Shown piece by piece: positions 1-9,276 of a DNA stretch of 64,000 nucleotides (the first letter of the stretch is position 1; the number at the start of each line of letters is the position of its first letter). The position numbers and the translations under genes are program-made. Location of the stretch: contig JBFMCT010000007.1 in the NCBI GenBank assembly GCA_040754375.1, positions 37,131 through 101,130 of the forward strand, written 5' to 3'. The stretch is from Actinomycetota bacterium. Its GTDB lineage: Bacteria > Actinomycetota > Acidimicrobiia > Acidimicrobiales > AC-14. Under the pieces are notes generated by a model. That model was not told the origin of the DNA. It worked only from the letters and a program-made list of their open reading frames with translations, and searched no databases.

Positions 1-506
1 GCGAGGTCGCGCAGCGGGGCCCTCCGCAGGACCTTCACCCCGTGAGTGTCGGCCACCTTGAGCCCGAACCCGTAGCGCAGCACAGTGGTGAACACGGCCG
101 TGACCAGCCGGCGGGGCCAGCCCCGCGTGTCGACGGCCCCCGAGCCCCGCTTGCTGCCCACCACCACGTCGGGGCCGCCGCCGGCGTTCATCAGGGCCAG
201 GGCACGGTCCAAGAACCCGAAGTCGTAGTAGTCGACGTCGAAGATGGCCACCAGGTCGCCGGCGGCCTCGAGGAACCCGGCCCGCAGGGCCCCGCCGTAG
301 TCGGCGACAGGCCGTGACAGGGCCCGAACCTCGTGGAAGTCGACGGCCAGCTTTCCGGCCACCTCGACGGTGCGGTCGGTCGAACCGTTCTCCACCACCA
401 CGATCTCGAAGTCTCCGGGGCGGGACCGCATCTCGCCCACGACCTCGGCGACGGCATTGGCGAGGAACGCCTCCTCGTTGTGGGCGGGCATGACCACCGA
501 GATCAT
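1..506 (-). CDS. Family 2 glycosyltransferase (3' end beyond the window edge)
   Basis: Reading the minus strand from the ATG at 506 gives an open frame that runs off the left edge, so only about 168 N-terminal residues are present. It opens with a GT-A signature (ISVVMPAHNEE), continues with a VVVENGSTDRTVE segment that binds the nucleotide sugar, and carries a DVDYYD acidic motif in the position of the DxD metal site. Family members move a sugar from a nucleotide or dolichyl/polyprenyl donor to lipid or polysaccharide acceptors; the acceptor cannot be told here. It is divergent from the phosphomannomutase at 575, which would feed GDP-mannose supply, so a mannosyl or glucosyl transferase is a reasonable guess. 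A GGAGG lies about 20 nt before the ATG, too far to prove the start. Confidence 0.85.
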   Translation of the reverse strand, partial: MISVVMPAHNEEAFLANAVAEVVGEMRSRPGDFEIVVVENGSTDRTVEVAGKLAVDFHEVRALSRPVADYGGALRAGFLEAAGDLVAIFDVDYYDFGFLDRALALMNAGGGPDVVVGSKRGSGAVDTRGWPRRLVTAVFTTVLRYGFGLKVADTHGVKVLRRAPLRDL

Positions 507-574
507 CGGACGGTGAGCGTAGGCGCCCCGGCCTCCGGACCGGTGCCCGGTGCCCCACTACTGTGGGTGCCTCG

Positions 575-1927
575 ATGTCTCTCGACTCCATCTTCAAGGC
601 CTACGACGTGCGCGGCCTCGTCCCCGACCAGTTCGACGCCCAGGCGGCCCGGGCCATCGGATGGGCGTTCGCCCGGTTTGCCGGGGAGCCTCGGGTCCTC
701 GTGGCGCGTGACATGAGACCGTCAGGCGAGGAGCTGGCGGCCGCCTTCGCCGAGGGCGCCAACCGGGCGGGGGCCGACGTGGTCGACCTGGGCCTGGCCT
801 CGACCGACCTGCTCTACTACGCGGCCGGCAAGCTATCGGCCCCGGGGGCCATGTTCACCGCATCGCACAACCCGGCCCGCTACAACGGGGTCAAGTTCTG
901 CCTGGCCGGCGCCCGGCCCGTCGGCCAGGACACGGGCCTGGCCGACATCAAGGCCGGGGCCGCGGCCGTCCTGGCCGGCGAGCAGGCAGTGGAGAGCTCG
1001 GGGCCAGCCGGGACGGTGTCCCACCTCGACCTGCTCGACGACTTCGCGGTCCATGTCCGCTCGTTCGTCGACGTGGGGGCGCTGCGACCCCTCAGGGTGG
1101 TAGCGGACACAGCCAACGGCATGGGGGGCCTGGTGGTACCCCGGGTGTTCGACGGGTTGCCCTTCGACCTCGAGGTCTTGTTCCCCGAGCTCGACGGCAA
1201 CTTCCCGAACCACCCGGCCGACCCCATCCAACCCGAGAACCTCAAGGCGCTCCAGGCCCGGGTGCTGGAGAGCGGGGCCGACATCGGACTGGCCTTCGAC
1301 GGCGACGCCGACCGGGTCTTCCTGGTCGACGACGAGGCCCAGCCCATCTCCGGGTCCACGACCACCGCCCTGGTGGCCAAGGTCGTCCTGGCCAAGAACC
1401 CCGGGGCCACGATCATCTACAACCTCATCTGCTCCAAGGCCGTGCCCGAGGTGATCCTGGAGAACGGGGGTGTCCCGGTGCGCACCCGGGTGGGCCACTC
1501 GTTCATCAAGGCCGTCATGGCCGAGCACGACGCCCTGTTCGGTGGCGAGCACTCGGGCCACTACTACTTCCGGGACAACTACCGGGCCGATTCGGGGCTC
1601 ATCGCCGCCGTCCTCGTGCTCGAGGAGCTTTCCCGGTCGGGCCAGCGCCTGTCGGAGCTACGCAAGCCGTTCGAGCGGTACGCCGCCTCGGGTGAGGTCA
1701 ACGTCGAAGTCGACGACCCACCGGCGGTGATAGAGAAGGTGGCAGCCGGGTTCCCGGCGGCCGAGGCCGACCGCACGGACGGCCTGACCCTCGACTCGGG
1801 CGACTGGTGGGTCAACCTGCGCCCGTCCAACACCGAGCCCCTCCTGCGCATCAACTTGGAGGCGCCCGACCCTTCGTCCTGCAAGGAGCACCTCGACCAG
1901 GTGCTCGCGCTCGTGAGAGGTGGCTGA
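575..1927 (+). CDS. manB: Phosphomannomutase / phosphoglucomutase
   Basis: This 450-residue protein belongs to the alpha-D-phosphohexomutase family and interconverts hexose 6-phosphate and 1-phosphate, supplying mannose-1-P or glucose-1-P for nucleotide sugars. The active-site phosphoserine loop TASHNP is at about residues 95-100, the metal-binding DGDADR loop lies mid-protein, a GGEHSGH sugar-binding loop follows, and the C-terminal phosphate-binding segment has RPSNTEP. The length matches the family. A GTG at 563 is an in-frame alternative start that adds four residues; I prefer the ATG at 575. The next gene starts 2 nt after the stop and the following two genes overlap, so this is the first gene of a coupled operon ending with the SAH hydrolase. 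The pairing with a phosphosugar isomerase supports a mannose role. Confidence 0.93.
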   Translation: MSLDSIFKAYDVRGLVPDQFDAQAARAIGWAFARFAGEPRVLVARDMRPSGEELAAAFAEGANRAGADVVDLGLASTDLLYYAAGKLSAPGAMFTASHNPARYNGVKFCLAGARPVGQDTGLADIKAGAAAVLAGEQAVESSGPAGTVSHLDLLDDFAVHVRSFVDVGALRPLRVVADTANGMGGLVVPRVFDGLPFDLEVLFPELDGNFPNHPADPIQPENLKALQARVLESGADIGLAFDGDADRVFLVDDEAQPISGSTTTALVAKVVLAKNPGATIIYNLICSKAVPEVILENGGVPVRTRVGHSFIKAVMAEHDALFGGEHSGHYYFRDNYRADSGLIAAVLVLEELSRSGQRLSELRKPFERYAASGEVNVEVDDPPAVIEKVAAGFPAAEADRTDGLTLDSGDWWVNLRPSNTEPLLRINLEAPDPSSCKEHLDQVLALVRGG

Positions 1928-1929
1928 AG

Positions 1930-2168
1930 ATGGCCCTGGACCCGCTCCTGCTCGAGATCCTGGCGTGCCCCGAGGACAAGGGCCCGCTCTATTACCTGGA
2001 GGACGAGCAGTCCCTGTACAACCCTCGCCTCAAGCGCCGCTACGCCATCCGCGACGACATCCCCATCATGATGATCGACGAAGCTGAGACGGTGGCCGAG
2101 GACGAGCACGACCGGATCATGGCCAAGGTCGAGGCCGGCGGCCTCCAGCCGACCTTCGAGCCTGCCCC

Positions 2169-2172
<4 letters not shown>
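1930..2172 (+). CDS. Trm112-like small zinc-ribbon-type protein (UPF0434 family)
   Basis: This is an 80-residue protein with the family opening LLEILACPEDKGPLYY and the IRDDIPIMMIDEAE segment typical of bacterial Trm112/YcaR homologs. In eukaryotes Trm112 activates several methyltransferases; the bacterial proteins are small and their role is mostly inferred. Only one cysteine of the usual ribbon remains (LACPEDK), so metal binding may be lost. The ATG at 1930 follows the phosphomannomutase stop by 2 nt, and the last four bases (GTGA) are shared with the start of the isomerase gene, so translation is coupled on both sides. The same manB-Trm112-isomerase-sahH order would fit a link to methylation, but that is inference from position only. 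Confidence 0.85.
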
Positions 2173-4495
<2,323 letters not shown>

Positions 4496-4506
4496 CCTCC
4501 GACGCG

Positions 4507-4553
4507 GTCTCAGTATATTTGTTGCCGCCTAGCGGCAACAAATCTACCGAGAC
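4507..4553. repeat. 47-bp imperfect palindrome after ahcY
   Basis: Centred at 4530, the two 23-base arms match except at two positions; the inner 12 bases (ATTTGTTGCCGC / GCGGCAACAAAT) pair perfectly around a 3-base CTA loop. It is much more AT-rich than its surroundings. It sits between ahcY and a co-directional gene and could terminate ahcY transcription, though no T-run follows on the plus strand; it could also be an operator. Confidence 0.6.
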
Positions 4554-4599
4554 GTGATCATCATGGTTGTCACACCCTCTCGTTATCCTGAGGGCTGTG

Positions 4600-5496
4600 A
4601 TGGAGGTCGACCGGGCCCTAGCGTCACTGGCCGAGCGCCAGCACGGACTGGTGAGCCGGCGCCAGGCCTTGGCCATGGGCACGTCGGCCAGCGGCTGGCA
4701 GCGGCGGGTCAAGGCGGGGCTTTGGTTGCCCGCGGGACCGCCCGCCGTCTACCGCCACGCCAGCAGCTCGCCGTCGTGGCAACAGCGGGTCATGGCCGCC
4801 GTCCTCTCGGGCCCGCCCGCAACCGTTGCGTCGCACCGCTCGGCCGCCGCCCTGCACGGCATCTGGGCACCGGACCACGTCGAGGCGACGATGCCGCGCC
4901 GCGCCGGCTCGAGGGGCGGGGCCGCCTTCCACCGCGAGGAGCTCGACCAGGTCGACGTGACGGCCGTGGCCGGGGTCCCGGTGACCGCGGTCGAGCGCAC
5001 CCTCGTCGACCTGGCGGCCGTCGTGGGCGACAGCGGGGTCGAGCGGGCGGCCGAGGCCGCGTTCCGCCTCGGCCTCACGACCTCCGAGAGGGTCGCCCGG
5101 CGCCTCGAGGAGCTGGCCGGTCCCGGGCGGACCGGCGTGCGGCGGCTGCGGCGGGTGCTCGGGCACCGCCACCGCGGGCGTCCGGCGGGCAGCGAGCTCG
5201 AGGTACGGGCCATCCAACTCCTGTGGGCGGCCGGGCTGGACACGTTGGTCCGCCAGTTCGAGGTGATCATCGGTGGCAACCGGTACCTCATCGACCTGGC
5301 CGACCCGGTGCGGCGGGTGGCCATCGAGCTCGACGGGTTCGCGAGCCATAGCGATGCCATCGCCTTTCAGCGCGACCGTGCCCGGCAGAACGCGCTGGTC
5401 CTGGCGGGGTGGACGGTGCTGCGGTTCACGTGGGCCGACGTGGTCCACCGTCCTGGGCAGGTGGTGGCTGCGGTGGCCGCCGCGCTGGCCGCGTGA
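4600..5496 (+). CDS. AbiEi-antitoxin-like N-terminus plus DUF559 (Vsr-like) domain protein
   Basis: This protein of about 298 residues is common in several copies in actinobacterial genomes. The N-terminal part (ASLAERQHGLVSRRQAL, then GLWLPAGPPAVYRHAS) resembles the winged-helix domain of AbiEi-type antitoxins. The C-terminal part (VIIGGNRYLIDLAD, VAIELDGFASH, FQRDRARQNALVLAGWTVLRFTW) is the DUF559 fold, related to the Vsr/restriction-endonuclease group, with the acidic ID...ELDG residues retained. No AbiEii-like toxin lies beside it, so a classic toxin-antitoxin pair is not supported. The ATG at 4600 is preceded by GAGGG at a good distance; an upstream TTG at 4567 is possible but overlaps the palindrome region. 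Substrate and role are unknown. Confidence 0.8.
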   Translation: MEVDRALASLAERQHGLVSRRQALAMGTSASGWQRRVKAGLWLPAGPPAVYRHASSSPSWQQRVMAAVLSGPPATVASHRSAAALHGIWAPDHVEATMPRRAGSRGGAAFHREELDQVDVTAVAGVPVTAVERTLVDLAAVVGDSGVERAAEAAFRLGLTTSERVARRLEELAGPGRTGVRRLRRVLGHRHRGRPAGSELEVRAIQLLWAAGLDTLVRQFEVIIGGNRYLIDLADPVRRVAIELDGFASHSDAIAFQRDRARQNALVLAGWTVLRFTWADVVHRPGQVVAAVAAALAA

Positions 5497-5497
5497 C

Positions 5498-6157
5498 GTG
5501 CTGTTCCCGGCCCGTTGCCCGGTGTGCGGTGCCCACGGCCCGGCGCCGTGCGGGGCCTGCCGGGCGGCCCTGCGCCCGGCGCCGCCCCTGCCGCCCCCGC
5601 CCGGTGTCGACTCGTGCCGATCGTTCGTCGCTTACGCGGGAGTGGGCCGCGAGCTGGTGGCCCGGTTCAAGTACCGCAACGCCCGGGCATCGATCGGGTT
5701 CCTGGCCGACGGCATGGCCGCCCTCGTCGACGCGTCGACCGTCGATGCGGTGACGTGGGTGCCGACCACGCCCGCCCGTCGCCGCCAGCGGGGGTTCGAC
5801 CAGGGCCAGTTGCTGGCCCGGGCCGTCGCCCGCCGGCTGGGCCATCGCTGCCGCCGGCTGCTGGTCCGGGGCCCGGGCCCGGCCCAGACGGGCCAGGCGC
5901 AGGCCGAGCGCCACCGGGGCCCGACGATCGCAGCCGCCCGCCGGCGCCCGCCCGCCCGGGTGCTGGTCGTGGATGACGTGGTCACGACCGGGGCGTCCCT
6001 GGCGGCTGCCGCCCGCGCCCTGCGGTCCGCCGGTGTTCGGGAGGTCACGGCCGTCACCGCCGCCCGAACGTCGCTGCGGCGCCTACACTCAGGTATGGCC
6101 GAGTGCGGGTCTGTGGTTGAAAGTCGACGCCAGCCGCAGGCGAAACGACCCACGTAA
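5498..6157 (+). CDS. comF: ComF family phosphoribosyltransferase-like protein
   Basis: This 219-residue protein begins with a zinc-finger-like pair (CPVC near residue 8 and CGAC near residue 18) followed by a type I phosphoribosyltransferase fold whose PRPP loop reads VLVVDDVVTTGASL. ComFC proteins assist DNA uptake in naturally competent bacteria; in actinobacteria the role is not established. The GTG start at 5498 lies one base after the previous stop. The family usually ends near the VTAVTAARTS segment; here the frame runs about 25 residues further. That extra tail is encoded by DNA that also holds a -10 box and the 5' part of the putative raiA RNA, so the tail may be a by-product of the overlap. 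comF followed by hpf and secA is a widespread gene order. Confidence 0.88.
   Translation: MLFPARCPVCGAHGPAPCGACRAALRPAPPLPPPPGVDSCRSFVAYAGVGRELVARFKYRNARASIGFLADGMAALVDASTVDAVTWVPTTPARRRQRGFDQGQLLARAVARRLGHRCRRLLVRGPGPAQTGQAQAERHRGPTIAAARRRPPARVLVVDDVVTTGASLAAAARALRSAGVREVTAVTAARTSLRRLHSGMAECGSVVESRRQPQAKRPT
6084..6089 (+). promoter_or_regulatory. -10 box TACACT in front of the putative raiA RNA
   Basis: TACACT fits the actinobacterial TANNNT -10 consensus and is the same hexamer seen before ssrA. It lies inside the 3' end of comF and would start transcription near 6096, giving the structured RNA its own promoter. No clear -35 element is visible. Confidence 0.5.
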
Positions 6158-6390
6158 GGCAACCATTGGTTGCCGATCATGGTGCGGCTTAGAGGTAAGA
6201 CCTGCTCGACCGGGCCCGAATGGCGGGCACCGGTGGGAGAGGGAGGGAAGCGTCACACGTACGGTTGTGAGGGGCACTCGCCGCCACGGCCGTGGGCGCG
6301 AGCTCTCCAGCAGGCGAGTGTGGGGTCAAAGACCAGGTCAGCCGCACGCGGCCTGTCCCGTCCGAGAAGACTGCCTAGGCAGAGCGGAGG
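6096..6390 (+). ncRNA. Putative raiA-motif noncoding RNA between comF and hpf
   Basis: About 240 nt separate comF from hpf and are rich in pairing. Clear helices are GGCAACC/GGTTGCC (6158-6164 with 6168-6174), a two-part hairpin ACCGG-GCCCG with CGGGC-CCGGT (6209-6234), CACTCGCC with GGCGAGTG (6275-6282 with 6313-6320) enclosing the palindrome CCACGGCCGTGG (6284-6295), GGTC/GACC (6324-6334), GCCGC/GCGGC (6341-6352) and CTGCC-TA-GGCAG (6371-6382) just before the hpf ribosome site. GGGTC at 6107-6111 can pair with GACCC at 6147-6151. The raiA motif is a large structured RNA known from Firmicutes and Actinobacteria, characteristically upstream of raiA/hpf and near comFC; position, size and structural richness all fit. 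I could not run a covariance model, so boundaries are approximate. Confidence 0.65.
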
Positions 6391-6395
6391 TCGGT

Positions 6396-6950
6396 ATGGA
6401 GTTCATGGTTACCGGGCGTCACATGGAGGTGCCCGAGCGGTTGAAGGCGGCTGCTGAGGAGAAGGTCATGCGGGTCGTCCGCCACTACGACGGGTGGGAC
6501 GAGGCCGAGGTCCGCTTCCTGGAGGAGCGCAACCCGCGGATCACCGACAAGGAGGTCTGCGAGGTCACGCTGAGGGGCCACGGGCACATCCTGCGGGCCA
6601 AGGCGGCGGCCACCGACTCGTTCACGGCGGTCGACCGGGTGGTCGACAAGCTCTCGCACCAGGTCGAGAAGCTCAAGACCCGCCAGAGCCGCAAGGCCCC
6701 GCACAAGCGCCAGCCGGTAGACTCCAACGGCCCGGTGCTCGACGAAGAGGGCGAGGATGAGCAGGGTTTCGGCAGGATCGTCAAAGTCAAACGTTTCGAC
6801 CTCAAGCCCATGACGCCTGAGGAAGCCGCGCTTCAGATGGAGATGCTGGGCCACACCTTCTTCTTCTTCACCAACGCCGACTCGGGGTCGGCGGCGGTCG
6901 TCTACCGCCGCGACGACGGCTACGTCGGCCTCATCGACGCCAGCGCGTGA
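6396..6950 (+). CDS. hpf: Ribosome hibernation promoting factor, long form
   Basis: This 184-residue protein has the two-domain layout of long HPF (RaiA family). Residues 1-105 form the beta-alpha-beta ribosome-binding domain (VTGRHMEVPERLKAAAEEKV, then EVTLRGHGHILRAKAAATDSF), a charged linker follows, and the C-terminal dimerisation domain starts near VKRFDLKPMTPEEAALQMEMLGHTFFFF. Long HPF dimerises 70S ribosomes into inactive 100S particles in stationary phase or starvation. The ATG at 6396 has GCGGAGGTC in front of it and is directly preceded by the putative raiA RNA, so expression may depend on that leader. The secA gene, usually next, is separated here by a response regulator and two membrane-protein genes. 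Confidence 0.93.
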   Translation: MEFMVTGRHMEVPERLKAAAEEKVMRVVRHYDGWDEAEVRFLEERNPRITDKEVCEVTLRGHGHILRAKAAATDSFTAVDRVVDKLSHQVEKLKTRQSRKAPHKRQPVDSNGPVLDEEGEDEQGFGRIVKVKRFDLKPMTPEEAALQMEMLGHTFFFFTNADSGSAAVVYRRDDGYVGLIDASA

Positions 6951-6965
6951 CCCGGCCGGGCCCTC

Positions 6966-7628
6966 GTGGGTGACCCCATCCGTGTCCTGATCGCCGACGA
7001 CCACGAGCGGTTCCGGCGCGGGCTACGGATGGTGCTCGAGGCTGAGGACGGGATCGACGTGGTGGCCGAGGCGGCCAACGGTTCCGAGGCGGTGGCCAAG
7101 GTCGAGGAGCTGGCGCCCGACGTCGTGCTGATGGACGTCAGGATGCCCACCGTCAACGGCATCGAGGCGACCAGGACCATCCGTCAAGTCTTCCCGTCCA
7201 CCCGCATCATCATGCTCACCGTGAGCGACGAGGAGGACGACCTCTTCGACGCCGTGAAGGCGGGCGCCAACGGCTACCTCCTCAAAGAGGTCTCCATCGA
7301 GGAGGTGGCCGAGGCGGTGCACGCCGTCGTGCAGGGCCAGAGCCTCATCTCGCCGTCGATGGCGGCCAAGCTCATCAGCGAGTTCGGGACTCTCGCCCGC
7401 CGTGTCACCACCGGCGACGAGCCCAGCTCCAAGCTGTCCGACCGCGAGCTCGAGGTGCTCAAGCGGGTGGCCAAGGGACTGGCCAACGAGGACATCGCAG
7501 CCGAGCTGGAGATCTCTCCGGCGGCCGTCCGCAACCACGTCGCCAACATCCTCGTCAAGCTCCAGCTCCGGTCCCGCATCGAGGCCGCCCTCATGGGCGT
7601 GGAGCCCCGCCTGATCGAGAAGCCCTGA
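6966..7628 (+). CDS. NarL/FixJ-type response regulator (REC + LuxR helix-turn-helix)
   Basis: This is a 220-residue response regulator. The receiver domain (about 1-122) has the acidic pair ADD at 10-12, the phospho-acceptor Asp57 in LMDVRMP, and Lys in YLLKE. The C-terminal LuxR-type helix-turn-helix begins at LSDRELEVLKRVAKGLANEDIA and contains AAVRNHVANIL. It should bind DNA and control transcription when phosphorylated by a sensor kinase, but no kinase gene is in the window, so it is an orphan here. The GTG at 6966 is 15 nt after the hpf stop, suggesting co-transcription with hpf and a link to growth or stress state, which is inference from position. Confidence 0.9.
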   Translation: MGDPIRVLIADDHERFRRGLRMVLEAEDGIDVVAEAANGSEAVAKVEELAPDVVLMDVRMPTVNGIEATRTIRQVFPSTRIIMLTVSDEEDDLFDAVKAGANGYLLKEVSIEEVAEAVHAVVQGQSLISPSMAAKLISEFGTLARRVTTGDEPSSKLSDRELEVLKRVAKGLANEDIAAELEISPAAVRNHVANILVKLQLRSRIEAALMGVEPRLIEKP

Positions 7629-7634
7629 CCGCCG

Positions 7635-7649
7635 GCCCGGTCACCGGGC
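7635..7649. terminator. Short hairpin between convergent genes
   Basis: GCCCGG and CCGGGC pair perfectly around a TCA loop that is also the stop codon of the minus-strand gene. It lies exactly between two convergent genes and may end transcription from both sides, but no T-run is present. Confidence 0.3.
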
Positions 7650-9206
7650 GGGTGAGGGCCTGGGTGCCGGAGGGGGCGGCGCCGTCCGTTCGGCCACCAA
7701 GACGCCGTCCTGGTCGCTTCGTACCGTGAACTCGGCCCCCAGCAGGTTGTCGACCAACCGCCGGTCGTTGTCGCTCAGGAGCCAGCGGTCGACCACCAGC
7801 CACTTCACCAGGCCGGGGTCGTGCAGGTTCTCCCCGGCCACACCCCAGTCGACCCGCACCCACGGTTCAGGGAAGTTGTAGATGCGCTCCCGGTGGGACA
7901 GGTGGGGGACAAGGTTGTAGATGGCCGAGACGGCCTCCCCTTCGGGCACCGACGCGACCGCCGCCTGCTGGACCTCCAGCCGAGGCCCGGTGGCCAACGG
8001 CCAGTAGCCCTGGTCGTACTTGACACTGATGGGGGAGATGCCCCAGGCGATGCTCGAGGTCAGGGCCGAGGCCCCGACCACACCCACGAGGATGCGGCGC
8101 ACCTTGACCGTGCGCCCCAGCCGGGCGATCCCCTCGACGGTGGCCAGCATGATCCCCGCCAAGACCAACGCGCTGTAGTGGAACATGTAGTCACGGGCGT
8201 AGGGGAAGGTGGTCAAGGCGTTGACGGCCAGCATGGGCAGGGAGATGAGCAGGGTCAACGGGGACGCCAGCGCCATGAAGCCCACCGGCGCGAACATCGC
8301 CACGTAGTACGACAGCCGATCGGGCCGGGTCAGCAGGTCGAGGGTCACGCCCGGCTTCAGGAAGACGTTGCGGGCCACCTCACCGGCACTGGCCCCCAGG
8401 TCCCCGAAGAAGGTGTCGTAGAACGGCGCGTCGGTCGGCAGGAGCGCGGGCATCATCACCCGGGTGGCCAGCACGTACCAGGCGCCGGCGGCCGCCATCA
8501 CGACCAGGCCCCGCTTCTCCTTGTCCCGCACCAGCATGACCAGGCCGAGGGCGGCCACGGCCAGGGCCACGTCCTCCTTGCAGGCCACGGCCAGCACGGC
8601 CGATACCGTGAACCAACGCCACCGGCGGGCCCGGGCCGCCCAGTAGGCGAACAGCAGGGGGGCGATGGCCAGCGTGTCGGGATGGAAGAACTCCCACACC
8701 AGGAACTGGTAGGTGGGGTTGAGCAGCAGCACGGCGGCCATGGCAACCCCCAGCCAGCGGTCGGCCAGCCGGTCGCGCGCCAGCAGGTAGATGGCGACGG
8801 CCCCCGAGGCCATGGCCGCGACCTGCACGCCCTGCAGGAACATGGGCCCGGCCCCGAGCCGGTAGAACGGGGCGAGCAGCAGTAGGACGACGTTCATGTG
8901 GTGGCCGAGGATGTTGAGCCCCCGCACGGTCACGAACTGCTTGAAGTTGGACAGCAGCCACACGCCCTGGTCGTAGGTCCCCAGGTCGAATGCGAACGTG
9001 CCGAACCGGTAGTGGCGGGCCCACGAGAGTGCGAAGAACGTCACCACCCACAGCCCGATGAGCCCCCCCAGCACCCACCACACCGGGCCCCGCCAGCCCA
9101 TCGGTTCCCCACCCGCCGTCGCCGGCTCTCCCAGGACCGTCGGCTCGGTGGCGGTCCCTCCGGCGCGCAGGACCGAGGTGGTGGCGTCTTCCTCGCGTCC
9201 GCTCAC
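7641..9206 (-). CDS. DUF2079 family multi-spanning membrane protein
   Basis: This 521-residue protein has a short cytoplasmic N-terminus and about ten hydrophobic segments beginning at residue 43 (WVLGGLIGLWVVTFFAL). The loop FGTFAFDLGTYDQGVWLL is the conserved DUF2079 signature, and NILGHHMNVVLLLLAPFY and VWEFFHPDTLAIAP continue the family pattern. DUF2079 proteins look like GT-C-fold glycosyltransferases, with an acidic residue in the first periplasmic loop, but no reaction is proven. The C-terminus (about 400-521) is soluble with an Ala/Pro-rich end. It starts at GTG 9206, divergent from another large membrane protein at 9277, and the pair may act in cell-envelope glycan assembly. The function is not certain. 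Confidence 0.78.
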   Translation of the reverse strand: MSGREEDATTSVLRAGGTATEPTVLGEPATAGGEPMGWRGPVWWVLGGLIGLWVVTFFALSWARHYRFGTFAFDLGTYDQGVWLLSNFKQFVTVRGLNILGHHMNVVLLLLAPFYRLGAGPMFLQGVQVAAMASGAVAIYLLARDRLADRWLGVAMAAVLLLNPTYQFLVWEFFHPDTLAIAPLLFAYWAARARRWRWFTVSAVLAVACKEDVALAVAALGLVMLVRDKEKRGLVVMAAAGAWYVLATRVMMPALLPTDAPFYDTFFGDLGASAGEVARNVFLKPGVTLDLLTRPDRLSYYVAMFAPVGFMALASPLTLLISLPMLAVNALTTFPYARDYMFHYSALVLAGIMLATVEGIARLGRTVKVRRILVGVVGASALTSSIAWGISPISVKYDQGYWPLATGPRLEVQQAAVASVPEGEAVSAIYNLVPHLSHRERIYNFPEPWVRVDWGVAGENLHDPGLVKWLVVDRWLLSDNDRRLVDNLLGAEFTVRSDQDGVLVAERTAPPPPAPRPSPAR

Positions 9207-9276
9207 GCTGGTTCCCGGGAGTAGGGCATATGGGGGTTACGTGCGCCGGTGAGGCCCGTGTCGCTCAAGGCCTCCT

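Noticed and set aside
4600..5496. Full AbiE-type toxin-antitoxin system
   Set aside because: Only the antitoxin-like winged helix is visible and no AbiEii nucleotidyltransferase toxin gene is adjacent; the C-terminus is DUF559.
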